From: Fagopyrum homotropicum
Lineage: Eukaryota > Streptophyta > Magnoliopsida > Caryophyllales > Polygonaceae
Reading direction: 5' to 3'
Length of the DNA: 64,000 nucleotides
Assembly: GCA_033239125.1 (NCBI GenBank)
Contig: BSWB01000001.1
Span: forward strand, 57,207,416 to 57,271,415
Positions 32,963-44,550 of this stretch are shown here, in pieces; the stretch's first letter is position 1; every line of letters begins with the position of its first letter. The notes under the pieces were generated by a model. That model had not been told where the DNA came from, did not search any database, and was given only the letters and a program-made list of their open reading frames with translations. Position numbers and translations under genes: made by a program.

Positions 32963-35900
32963 TTATTCGAGTGCGGTAGGCGCAAACTCCTCAGCTTGGA
33001 GTTCCGGTGTGTACTTCTTAAGTCGTTGACCGTTCACCTTAAAACTTCGGCTAGCTTCACCCCATACTTCAACTGCACCATGGGAGAAAATACGTTTGAT
33101 TAGAAAAGGTCCGGTCCAACGGGATTTAAGCTTACCTGGAAAGAGGCGAAGTCTTGAATTGAAGAGGAGAACTTGATCTCCTTCTTTGAAGTCCTTTGGA
33201 ATGATATGCTTATCATGCCAACGCTTTGCTCTTTCCTTGTAGATCTTAGCGTTTTCATAGGCGTTCAAGCGAAGTTCATCCAGCTTGTTGATGTCTAGGA
33301 GACGCTTCTCTCCCGCTTCTTTCATGCCGAAATTCAGCCACTTGATAGCCCAAAACGCTTTGTGCTCCAGCTCTACCGACAAGTGACAAGACTTCCCATA
33401 CACAAGGTTGTATGGTGTGGTTCCTATGGGAGTCTTGTATGCAGTCCGGTACGCCCATAATGCATCATCTAGTTTCAAGGACCAATCCTTCCTAGTCCTT
33501 GAAACCGTCTTCTCTAGAATTCCCTTGATCTCCCTATTTGAGATCTCAACTTGTCCACTTATTTGTGGATGGTAAGGGGTAGCGACCTTGTGAGTAACCC
33601 CATACTTAGCTAGAAGAGCTTCAAAGCGACGGGCTATGAAGTGAGAACCTCCGTCACTAATGATTGTCCTTGGTGTTCCAAATCGCGGAAAGATGGTCTT
33701 GTTGAAGAACTTAACCACCACCATGGCATCATTTGTGGGAGAGGCAATTGCTTCCACCCATCTAGAAACGTAGTCTACCGCCAATAGTATGTATTGGTTT
33801 CCACAAGAAGATGGAAATGGTCCCATGAAATCGACTCCCCAAACGTCGAAAATCTCCACCTCTTGGATGTTGTTGAGGGGCATCTCGTTCCTTCTAGAAA
33901 TATTGCCTGTTCTTTGACAAGCATCGCAGCAAGAGACAAAGGATTGCACATCTCTAAATAAAGTAGGCCAATAGAATCCAGATTGCAATACCTTTGCGCT
34001 AGTCTTGTTCGAACTAGCGTGTCCTCCACAAAGTAGTGAATGACAATGGCGGATGACACTTTGCATCTCATCTTCCGGCACACATCGCCGAATGATGCCA
34101 TCCGGACCTCTCTTGAAGAGGAGAGGCTCGTTCCAATAGTATTCCCGGACGTCCTTAAAGAACTTTTTCCTTTGTGCGTAGGATAGTCCGGGCGGTATCT
34201 CCTGGCAAACCAAATAGTTAACAAAATCAGCAAACCATGGTTCGTTACCTTTGGAGATCTCGTTGATGCACTCCTCTATGATGTGTAGGTGTTCGTCCGG
34301 AAAGGAGTCATCAATGGGTAGATGGTCGTCCTCTAGATGTGTGAGGCGACTCAAATGATCCGCGACAGAATTTTCTGAACCTTTCTTGTCGCGGATCTCA
34401 AGATCGAATTCTTGTAGGAGAAGAATCCATCTAATTAGCCTTGGCTTCGCGTCTTTCTTCGCAAGGAGGTACCGGATCGCAGCATGATCCGTGTAGACAA
34501 TCACCTTTGCACCTACAAGATAAGAGCGAAACTTGTCAATAGCGTAGACAATGGCTAGAAACTCTTTTTCTGTAGTGGAGTAGTTGAGCTGGGCTTCGTC
34601 TAGCGTCTTGCTAGCGTAGTATATGGCATGGGTTCGCCCTTCCTTTCGTTGTCCAAGAACAGCTCCAATGGCTACGTCACTAGCATCGCACATAATCTCG
34701 AAGGGGAGAGTCCAATCCGGGGGTTGGATAATAGGTGCTGAAATTAGAGCTTGCCGAATGGTGTTAAACGCATCTAAACATTCCTGCGAAAACTCAAAAA
34801 CCGCATCCTTCATCAATAGATTAGTGAGAGGTTTTGATATCTTAGAAAAGTCCTTAATGAAGCGTCTATAAAATCCAGCATGTCCTAGGAAACTTCTTAT
34901 CCCTTTCACCGAAATTGGGGGAGGAAGTTTCTCTATGGTCTCTATCTTAGCTTTGTCTACCTCTATCCCTCTACTAGAGACTAAGTGACCTAATACGATT
35001 CCTTCCTTAACCATGAGGAACCGTATACAGAGAAGTCGTCCAACGTTGTAAAACAAGAGAAAGGTTAGAAAGGCAATCGTTAAAAGAGGAACCGTATACA
35101 GAGAAGTCGTCCATGAAGACTTCCATGATTTCCTCTACGTACTCGGAGAAGATGGCCATCATGCATCGTTGAAAGGTGGTTGGGGCGTTGCAAAGCCCGA
35201 ACAGCATTCTCCTATAAGCGAACGTACCCCAAGGGCACGTGAATGTGGTCTTCTCCTGATCGTCCGGATGTATCGGAATCTGAAAGAAACCACTATAACC
35301 GTCAAGGTAGCAAAAATGTGAATGTTGTGCTAACCTTTCAAGCATTTGATCGATGAATGGCAATGGAAAGTGATCCTTCCGCGTTGCGTTGTTGAGCTTG
35401 CGGTAGTCTATGCACATTCACCATCCAGTCACGGTTCGGGTAGGAATGATTTCGTTGTTCTTGTTGGTGATGACCGTCATTCCTCCCTTCTTCGGAACTA
35501 CTTGAATTGGACTCACCCATTTGCTATCGGAGATAGGATAGATGATACCTGCATCAAGAAGTTTAAGAATTTCCTTCTTGACAACCTCCTTCATGGTCGG
35601 ATTCAACCGCCTTTGAGGTTGTCTTGAAGTTCTAAAGTCCTCCTCCATTAGTATCTTATGCATACATAGGGAGGGTTTGATTCCTACTAAGTCCTCGATA
35701 GTGTAGCCTATGGCTTTTCTATGTTTCCTAAGGACTGTCATGAGCTGTTCATGTTCATCTATGCTCAGTTCGGAGCTAACAATGACCGGAAAGGTAGAAT
35801 AATATCCATGAAAAGCGTACCTTAGATGAGTAGGAAGTGGTTTGAGTTCCATCACTTTCGGAGTTTCCAATGGTTCTTGAGGGGCATCCGACGTTTCCTT

Positions 35901-38807
35901 AGAAGTTTCTAAGGTTGTTGAGTGGTTTGGAGAAGAATCAAAAGAAGTTGAAGAAGTAAGCCGATCACCCTCTTCCACGGTCAGAATTACGGCCTCTCCA
36001 TGTGTTCCACGGCCGTGTAATCCCCTGGAATGGAGGTCGATTTTGGTTGTGAAATCCACGGTCGTGGAATATAGGGTATGACCGTGGATTCTTACATTCT
36101 CAGCCTCGTCGTGGAGTTTTTCAAACTCCACTTCATGCATCTCTTCTTGTGCTTCTAAGGCTTCAATTTCCTCTTTGCACTCTTCTTCTTCCCCTACATT
36201 GGTTAGACTCATAGTGATAACCTTTTGTAAAGGATCGTTAAAGAGAATCGCACTTACCTCTTCCCTAGACAAACCTTCTTCATCTTGGATATCGTAAATA
36301 TCCTCATCAAAGATTGGCTCCTTTACTAGAGTGGAAAGAACGAACTCTACTTTCTCTTCTCCAATATCAAAAGCGAGTCTCCCATTCTTGTAATCGACCA
36401 TGCAGCCGGAAGTTGCAAGAAACGGTCTTCCGAGTATAATCGGGACCGGACTATCTGCAGGAATGTCAAGCACGACAAAATCAATGGGGACAAAGAATTT
36501 ACCTAGCTTGACCGGGACGTCTTCTACAATACCGACGGGGCGAGTGATGGATCGATCCGCCATGTATAACGTCATCTTGACCGGTTTAGGATCGCCTAAA
36601 CCGATCTTCCTACATAATGCAAGTGGTATGATGCTCACACTTGCTCCCAAGTCACATAAAGCGTCGTATGTGACATCTCCCACTCCAATGGGAATGCAAA
36701 ATGACCCCGGATCCTTCAACTTTGGGGGTATTTTCTCCTTCATAGTCTTGATGAGATCCGAAGAATCCGAACTCATCTTGACCTCACCGAAATCTTCTAG
36801 CTTCCTCTTGTTAGAGAGAAGCTCCTTCAAGAACTTGCCATAAGCCGGCATACCTACAATAGCATCAATGAAGGGTATATTAATATGCAGCTTGCTCATG
36901 AGTTCTATGAACTTACCGAATTGTTTGTCTAGGCGCGCTCGCGCTCTAGATTGAGGGAACGGTAGGGGAGGTTTGTAAGCTGGAGGAGGAACATAGACAT
37001 CTTCCTTCTCCTTCCCCTTTCCTTTGTCCTTCTCTACGGGGACTTCAACGAACGTAGGCTGCGGATCGGTGGTAGTCACTCCACTCCTAGTTGTAATCGT
37101 CATTACCCTTCCCTTAGGGTTGTCCTCCGTCTTTCCTGGAAGTTTCCCTTGATTTCTAGGAACTTCCTCCGCGTGGTTGAACAATTGGTTTTCCAAAACT
37201 TTTTGAGCTTTGTCAACCTTAGAGACTTGATCGTCAACCTTGATGAGGCGGTTCTCCAACCCTTGAAGCTTTCCCAAGATTGTCTCCAACATGGGATCGG
37301 ACTTCTCCTTTCCCGTATTGTTTCCTCCATTAGATGATTGTCCTTGGCTTTTCAAAGGAGTAGAGGAAGAGGAAGGTGGAGTTAGCGAATTAGAATTGGA
37401 AGGATAGGAGTTACCAAAATTTTGTTGATTGGAGCGCCAATTGTTGTTGTTTGAACCCCGATTGTTGTTCCAATTGTTGTTGTTCCGGTTGTTGTTGTTT
37501 CCATTCCAATTGTTACTCCGGTTATTGTTGTTGCGGTTGGTGTTATCACCGCCATTGTTGTTGCCCAAATAGCCAACATCCTTCTCTTGTTGCTTTGGGA
37601 AGTTGGTCTTGATAGTCTCCTTCAACTCTTTGATCTCATTGTTGAGGGAGAAAATCTGATTTTGAGCTTCATGTGTGAGCTTCGCTCCTTGCTCCACACG
37701 ATTTCCCTCCGCTTTCCGGTGGGAATACTTCTCTATGACTCTTGCTTGCTTCTCAATGAAGTCCCAAGCGTCATCTTCTCTCATGTCCATGAATGTTCCG
37801 CATGAGAGGGATTGGAGGTTGAATTGCGTTCCCGCATCCAGCCCTTTGTAGTAGATTTCCAGCAAGGCAAGCTTGGATATGCCATGATGAGGGCAATCCA
37901 AGAGTAAATCCTGAAACCTTTCCCAAGATTGAAACAAACTTTCGTTAGGTCTCATGGAAAAAGCATTAATCTTACCTCTAAGTTCCGCTGTTTTGGAAGG
38001 CGGAAAGAATTTGGTGAGAAACTCCGCGGAAAGGTCTTCCCATGTGCCTAGTTTCCCATTGGGAAGAGCTTGATACCATGACAACGCTTTCCCTTTCAAA
38101 GAGAAAAAGAAAGGTTTGAGCTTATAGCTGTTGGTAGTAGCGTTCTTCGGTCTCATCGTCTCCATCATACACTCAAAGTTTTGCAAGTGTTGGTGTGGAG
38201 ATTCAGCACTTGTACCGCCAAATTGGCTTTGGCGAACAAGAGTGATAACTTGAGGGTTAAAGCTAAACCCTTGCACATCTTCAGCATCAAAATTCACACC
38301 CAAGCGACGTGGTTGTTGTGTTGGATCCATCCGCTGGCCAAGAGTTCTTGGCTCATTATCCACACGTTCGACTCTTGCATTCCTAGGTGGAATGCGGCGA
38401 TTAGCAGCTCCCTGTGGATGGAAAGGATTCATATTGATCGTGGGATCAATTTCTTCTAACGGTGGCATGGAAGAGTCACTATCATCGGCGGATGAGTGGC
38501 TTTTTCTTCTAGACCTTGATCTCCTTCTTGAGGACTTCTTGCTTCCCTTATTCTCAAGGTCGCTCATCTTTACCCTCATTTGGAAGATCATGTCTTGTAG
38601 ACCGTTAATTTGAGATTGATGACGATCCATCTCATCCTGACGAAGAGTCTCATTCCATCGGAGTTGAGCTTCCTTCTCCGCCAACTCTGTTTGAAGATCA
38701 CGTTCGTGTTCTTCGGCCATCTTCTTTTCCTTGCGCTTTTGCCTCAAGGTTTTCTCTAGCTCTTGATCAAGAGGTAAGAGATCTGCGGAGTTCCTAGACC
38801 TGCGCAT
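32963..38807 (-). pseudogene. B2 gag-pol, broken in reverse transcriptase
   Basis: The frame 38807-35418 encodes 1,129 residues: coiled coil (about 10-95), Arg/Ser-rich run, gag domain (about 200-370), Asn-rich tract (about 430-480) without a CCHC knuckle, protease with DLGASVS (about residue 718), acidic spacer with family palindromes (36100-35970), and the start of RT. A TGA at 35420-35418 stops it. RT continues at 35417 with FMDD at 35117-35106, then is broken near 35042-35015, where 28 bp identical to 35086-35113 replaces the sequence seen in B1. The rest of RT, RNase H and integrase are open from 35056 to the stop at 32965-32963. Confidence 0.9.
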
Positions 38808-38884
38808 GCACTCAAAGAGATATCAAATAACGAGAGCAAGCTCCCAAGCTTGACAACCGTCTACCGGATTCGGCCTAAACAAAA

Positions 38885-38902
38885 TCCCCGGCAACGGCGC
38901 CA
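38885..38902 (-). other. B2 primer-binding site (tRNA-Asp type)
   Basis: The plus strand reads TCCCCGGCAACGGCGCCA, identical to B1, five bases inside the 5' LTR. Confidence 0.88.
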
Positions 38903-38907
38903 AAACT

Positions 38908-40668
38908 TGTTCGCCCCTAGAGGTGTGTGCAAATAAGTTTTAAATTTATAAAACTAGAATAAAGTAGCGAACCTGCAGTGTACGGATCGATATAGTTAAG
39001 CAAGAATTCCAGAGTATCGAACACAGGGATTTGGGGAGAACGAACTCGATTGCAGGTTATCAAGCAAGTAAATATAAGAGCTTTGCAAATTATTGGGAAA
39101 ACAACAATCCTAAAGATCCAAGTATCCAGCTGTGGCAATCGATTCAAGATATACTTAATGATGTAAAGACAGAGTTGAGATATGCAAAGGTATACTAATG
39201 TAAGATATTCGTACGGTAAAGTTCCAAAAACCTTATATAACTAAACTACAAGGCACTCTCTATACAGGTTGTTGAGGCTCAATATAGAGGGATTCTATTG
39301 GCGAGAATTAATGTCAAATACCCAAACTTATAACCCAAGGATCAAGACTAACTTAACCGATTGAGGTTGTGACACTCACAATCGAGGTAGAGGTTGTTGA
39401 GGCTTCACTACCACCTAGAAAAGACAAGTCTAAACTAAGCTAAAGCAAATCTTTAACTTTAGATTAAAGTAAAAGCAGGTTCGTAGACTTAAAGGAAATC
39501 ACGGTTTGTTCTTGAGGTTCCACGGCCGTGGACTCAAGAACAGCCCGTAATTTAGGGTTGTCGGCGATATTTCTCTAACTCTCAGGGTCTAATCTGTTTG
39601 CGATCAATCTATCATCATCTAAGCCACAACTATCAACCCTTCACCTTAGAATTGTTAAGGGTTTTTTAGCCAATAACAGTCATGTTGATACCAATTCAAG
39701 AATTAAAAGATAAAAAGATGAAAACTTTCAAGAACTTTCAATAATCTTCAATTCAATCTCAAGGTCACAAAGAGAACAAGTAATGTCAAAAGATTCAAAG
39801 TAAAACAAACAATCACCACCTTAGGAAGGAAGAGAAAACGGGATGTCAATCCGTTTTCCTAATCAAACCTAAACAAGAAGAGAGATCTTCTTGCAAAATC
39901 TTCCAAGAAATACGATCTTCCGCAAATCCGGAGATCTCAACAACAATCTCCACCAAAAGTGCGAGATTAGAGGAATTCCAAACACGAACTTCGATCTCTT
40001 CAAAGAGATGTCAATTGCTTCCAAGCAAGCTAAGCAAAGCGTCCTTGTGTCTAAGCGGCGATCAATGAGGGTAAACGGGGTAGCGAAGGTGACGGAATCT
40101 TGCTTTGTCCGTCTTTTTATAGTGTAGGGCAAAATGTCGGCCCGGCCCAATCTTTAAAAGATCGTGGCTTCAAAGTGTGGCGAAAAGATTCGCCAAAATC
40201 ACGGTCGTGGAAGTGTTCCACGACCGTAATTTAGAGCGTGGAAACAAATACGGTTTGCAACATATGTTCCACGGCCGTGTAATCCCCTGGAATGAACATG
40301 AATTTCTGACTCCAAATCCACGGCCGTAATTCTGAACGTGGTTTGTGATACGGCCGTATTTTAGGGCGTAATTTAGGGCAAGAACGTGATTCTTCCCTAA
40401 ACTCGTGCATTCCTCAAGCTAAGACTCCAAATTGCTTCCAAAGAATGTCCTCAGTCTATGGACATATCAATTCAACTCTCCTTGGCTCGTTTCCGTTCGG
40501 AAATAGCTCTAAATCACCTATAATCAACATAGAACTAGTGTAGACATCCATATCGATAATATATGTAATACTAGCTCACATATGCATAAAGTTCAATCAA
40601 TGACTATCAATATGAATCAAATACGTTTAGAAAACGTGCCTAAAATATCACAATATTTCACGCTAACA
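38908..40668 (-). repeat. B2 5' LTR, 1,761 bp
   Basis: It is the right copy, adjacent to ATACT at 40669-40673. It is near-identical to 27469-29229. Confidence 0.94.
40114..40375 (-). promoter_or_regulatory. B2 LTR promoter: palindrome cluster and TATA box
   Basis: TATAAAAA lies at 40121-40114 on the minus strand. The cluster at 40375-40200 contains repeated CACGGCCGTG and CACGACCGTAATTT motifs. Confidence 0.62.
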
Positions 40669-40673
40669 ATACT
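40669..40673 (+). repeat. Target-site duplication ATACT, right copy
   Basis: It matches 27464-27468. D1 coding sequence resumes at 40674. Confidence 0.95.
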
Positions 40674-43600
40674 CTCCAACAAAAGGAAGTTGGAGGAGTA
40701 TGGGGAGATAAGAATGACAAAGAGGTCCTCGGAATTAATCCAAACAATGAAGGAGGAGATGCCTCCTAAGCTAAGAGATTCGGGTTCCTTTTGTGTCCCA
40801 ATTGGCGTAGGAGAGGTGAAGTATGAAGCCCTTTGTGATCTTGGGGCAAGTGTGAGCATCATACCGCTTGCACTTTGCAACAAGGTTGGGCTAGGATAGC
40901 CTAAACCGGTCAAGATGACCCTTTACATGGCGGATCGCTCTATTACTCACCCGGTTGGGATCTTAGAAGACATTCCGGTGCAACTAGGGAAGTTCTATGT
41001 GCCCATAGACTTCGTTGTTTTGGACATCCCGGTGGACTATCCCGTTCCCATCATCTTAGGAAGACCTTTCCTAGCCACTTCCGGATGCCTAGTGGATTGC
41101 AAGAATGGAGTTCTCTCTTTTAACATTGGGGAGGAGAACATCAAGTTCAAGTTGTCCACAATGATGAAAGGGCCAACCCTTGATGAAGATGTGTTCAACA
41201 TTGTCGAGCAAGAGGAGTCTAGAGAAGTTGTGAGCTCGATCTTGCTCAAGGACCCCTTGGAGAAGGTTCTTACCTTAAGTTTGATGGAGGAAGGTGTTGA
41301 GGAGGCTTGCAATGAAGAAATCAAGGCCTTGGAAGCACTAGAAAAGGAGACTAGAGTTGAAATTGAAGTTCACGAAGGCATGCTGAACAACTGTAGGTTC
41401 CACGGGCGTGGAATGTGTTCCACGGCCGTAGAACTCTCTGGAAAGCTCCAACGTGCAAGCTTGGTGACTTCCATGGCCGTGGATGTGGATCCAACCGTGG
41501 ATCCAACCGTGGTTCTCCCAGGAGCAGCCCTCATTGATGATCAAGCTTCAAGGAGCCTTGGAGGGTCTTCATTTGCTTTGGATTCATCTCATCCAACATT
41601 ATTTGGATCGTCTCCACTCGACAAAGGTCCTCCTAAACTTGAACTCAAACCCCTTCCCTCTCATTTAAAGTATGCTTTCCTTGGTGATAATTCTACATAT
41701 CCGGTGATTGTGAATGCATGCTTGAATGATGATGAACTTGCTAAGTTGTTGCATGAGCTAAGATTGCATAGGAAACCAATTGGCTATACTATTGATGATT
41801 TGGTTGGCATAAAACCCTCTTTGTGCATGCATAAGATATTGATGGAAGATAACCATAAACCCTCTATTGAACATCAAAGAAGATTGAATCCTATAATGAA
41901 AGAGGTGGTTAAGAAGGAGATCATTAAGTTGCTAGATGCGGGAATTATCTACCCTATCTCGGATAGTAAGTGGGTTAGTCCCGTTCATGTAGTTCCTAAG
42001 AAGGGTGGGATGACTGTAGTGACTAATGAGAACAATGAACTAATCCCAACTAGGACGGTTACGGGATGGAGGATGTGCATTGACTATAGGAAATTGAACA
42101 TGGCCTCTAGGAAAGATCACTTCCCTCTTCCTTTCATTGACCAAATGCTAGAGAGGTTAGCTCAACATTCTCACTTTTGCTACCTAGATGGCTATAGCAG
42201 ATTCTTCCAAATCCCTATCCACCCCGATGACCAAGAGAAAACCACCTTTACATGTCCATGGGGAACTTTTGCATATAGGAGAATGCCATTTGGGTTGTGT
42301 AATGCACCCGCCACCTTCCAAAGGTGTATGATGGCTATCTTTTCGGAATACATTGAAAACATCATGGAAGTGTTTATGGATGATTTTTCTGTTTATGGTT
42401 CTTCCTTTGATAATTGCTTGGCTAACTTGTCATTAGTACTTAAGAGATGTGAGGAGACAAATCTTGTCTTGAATTGGGAAAAATGCCACTTCATGGTAAG
42501 TGAAGGTATTGTGTTAGGACACTTGGTGTCTAACCGTGGCATTGAGGTTGATAGGGCCAAGATCGAAACAATAGAGAAGTTGCCACCACCTACCTCGGTG
42601 AAAGGGGTAAGGAGTTTCTTACGGCATGCCGGTTTTTACCAGAGGTTTATTAAAGACTTTTCTAAAATTTCTAAGCCTCTTACTAACCTACTAATGAAAG
42701 ATGTTGAGTTTTTTTTCTCCAAGGATTGCCTTGAAGCTTTTTGTAGGTTGAAGAACGCCTTGATCTCCGCACCTATCATGCAACCTCCGGATTGTAGTTT
42801 ACCGTTTGAGATCATGTGTGATGCAAGTGATGTAGCCGTTGGGGCTGTTTTGGGGCAAAGGAAAGATGGGCGCACACATGCCATTTATTATGCTAGCAAG
42901 ACGCTAGATGATGTCCAACTCAATTATGCTACCACCGAGAAGGAGTTGCTAGCGGTTGTGTATGCATTTGAGAAGTTCCGCTCATATCTTGTTGGAGCGA
43001 AGGTCATTGTGTATACGGATCATGCTGCGATCCGTTATCTACTTACCAAGAAGGATGCCAAACCTAGGTTGATTCGGTGGATCCTTCTTCTTCAAGAGTT
43101 TGATTTGGAAATCCGGGATAAGAAGGGATCCGAGAACTCCATGGCGGATCACCTTAGTAGACTCCCACCATTGGAGCTTGAAAGAGATGACATCCCGATT
43201 GATGACTCATTCCGGGATGAGCAATTGCAAATGGTGGAGGAGTGCTTGTTCCAAGTGTCTAGAGGAAGTGAGCCATGGTATGCCGACATTGTGAACTATC
43301 TTGTGTGTGAGGAAGTGCCTCCCGGATTGACATATGCTCAAAGAAAGAAGTTCTTCAAAGATGTGAGGCACTACTATTGGAGTGAACCACTTTTGTTCAA
43401 GAGAGGGCCGGATGGAAGGTTTAGAAGATGCATACCGGAGGATGAGGTGGAGAGTGTGATCCGCCATTGTCATTCCTTGCCATGTGGAGGGCATGCTAGC
43501 TCACACAAGACATGTGCGAAAGTGTTGCAATCGGGCTTCTTTTGGCCGAGTTTGTTCAAGGATGTGCAAAGCTTTGTGGTAGCTTGTGATGCTTGCCAAA

Positions 43601-44550
43601 GGACGGGCAACATCTCAAGGAGGAATGAGATGCCCTTGAACAACATACAAGAAGTGGAGATATTTGATGTGTGGGGTGTGGACTTCATGGGACCATTCCC
43701 TTCTTCATGTGGTAACCTCTACATCCTATTGGCGGTTGACTATGTTTCGAGATGGGTGGAAGCAATCGCCTCTCCCACAAATGATGCCAAGGTTGTGGTG
43801 CGGTTCTTCAACCGAGTGATCTTCCCTAGGTTTGGGACACCAAGGGTGATCATAAGTGATGGAGGGAAGCACTTCACTAATAGGGACTTTGGAGCACTTT
43901 TGGCTAAGTATGGGGTGACTCATAAGGTGGTAACACCTTACCATCCCCAAACTAGTGGCCAAGTGGAGATCTCCAACCGGGAGATCAAGGGAATTCTTAA
44001 GAAGACGGTCTCTAGGACGAGAAAGGATTGGGCTATGAAGCTCGATGATGCCTTGTGGGCATATAGAACCGCCTTCAAGACACCAATTGGCACCACTCCC
44101 TACAAGTTAGTCTATGGCAAGTCTTGCCACCTTCCGGTAGAGATGGAGCATAGAGTTTATTGGGCCATCAAGTGGCTAAATTTTGACCTCAAGGAGGCGG
44201 GAGAGAAGAGGTTGCTTGATATGAATGCCCTTGAAGAGATCCGGTTGGATGCTTATGAGAATGCCCGGATTTACAAGGAGAGGACCAAACGGTGGCATGA
44301 CAAGCGCCTCATCCCGAAGGAGTTGAGTGAAGGCGATCTTGTCCTTCTTTTCAACTCAAGGCTGCGGCTCTTTCCCGGAAAGCTAAAATCAAGATGGACC
44401 GGGCCATATGTGGTGAAAAAGATCTTTCCCCATGGAGCTATTGAGATAGGAGGGGAGCATTGTGGAGATTTCAAGGTGAATGGGCACCGGTTGAAGAAGT
44501 ATGTCCCGGGAGCTCCGGTAGACATGATTTCCCCACTTCACCTAGAGTGA
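40674..44550 (+). pseudogene. D1 protease-RT-RNase H-integrase
   Basis: The frame resumes after B2 with the end of the pre-protease region and protease DLGASVS (40837-40857). A TAG at 40897-40899 interrupts it. A 1,211-codon frame then runs from 40915 to 44550: rest of protease (ILGRPFLATSG), acidic spacer with B-type palindromes (41395-41520), reverse transcriptase with FMDD at 42373-42384 (residue 487), RNase H, integrase Cys/His region (about 43460-43600), DDE core with DVWGVDFMG, SDGG and the downstream Glu, and a GPY/F-like tail. No chromodomain is visible. This is the most intact pol in the window. Confidence 0.92.

Larger units (their letters stand above)
27469..40668 (-). mobile_element. 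B2: Athila-like element inserted in D1
   Basis: It is 13,200 bp with the same layout as B1: 5' LTR 38908-40668, primer site 38885-38902, gag-pol 38807-32963, internal promoter, ORF1 32137-30569, 3' LTR 27469-29229. The two 1,761-bp LTRs differ at about 13 positions by my count (0.7%), so it is probably the youngest complete insertion here. Confidence 0.95.
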
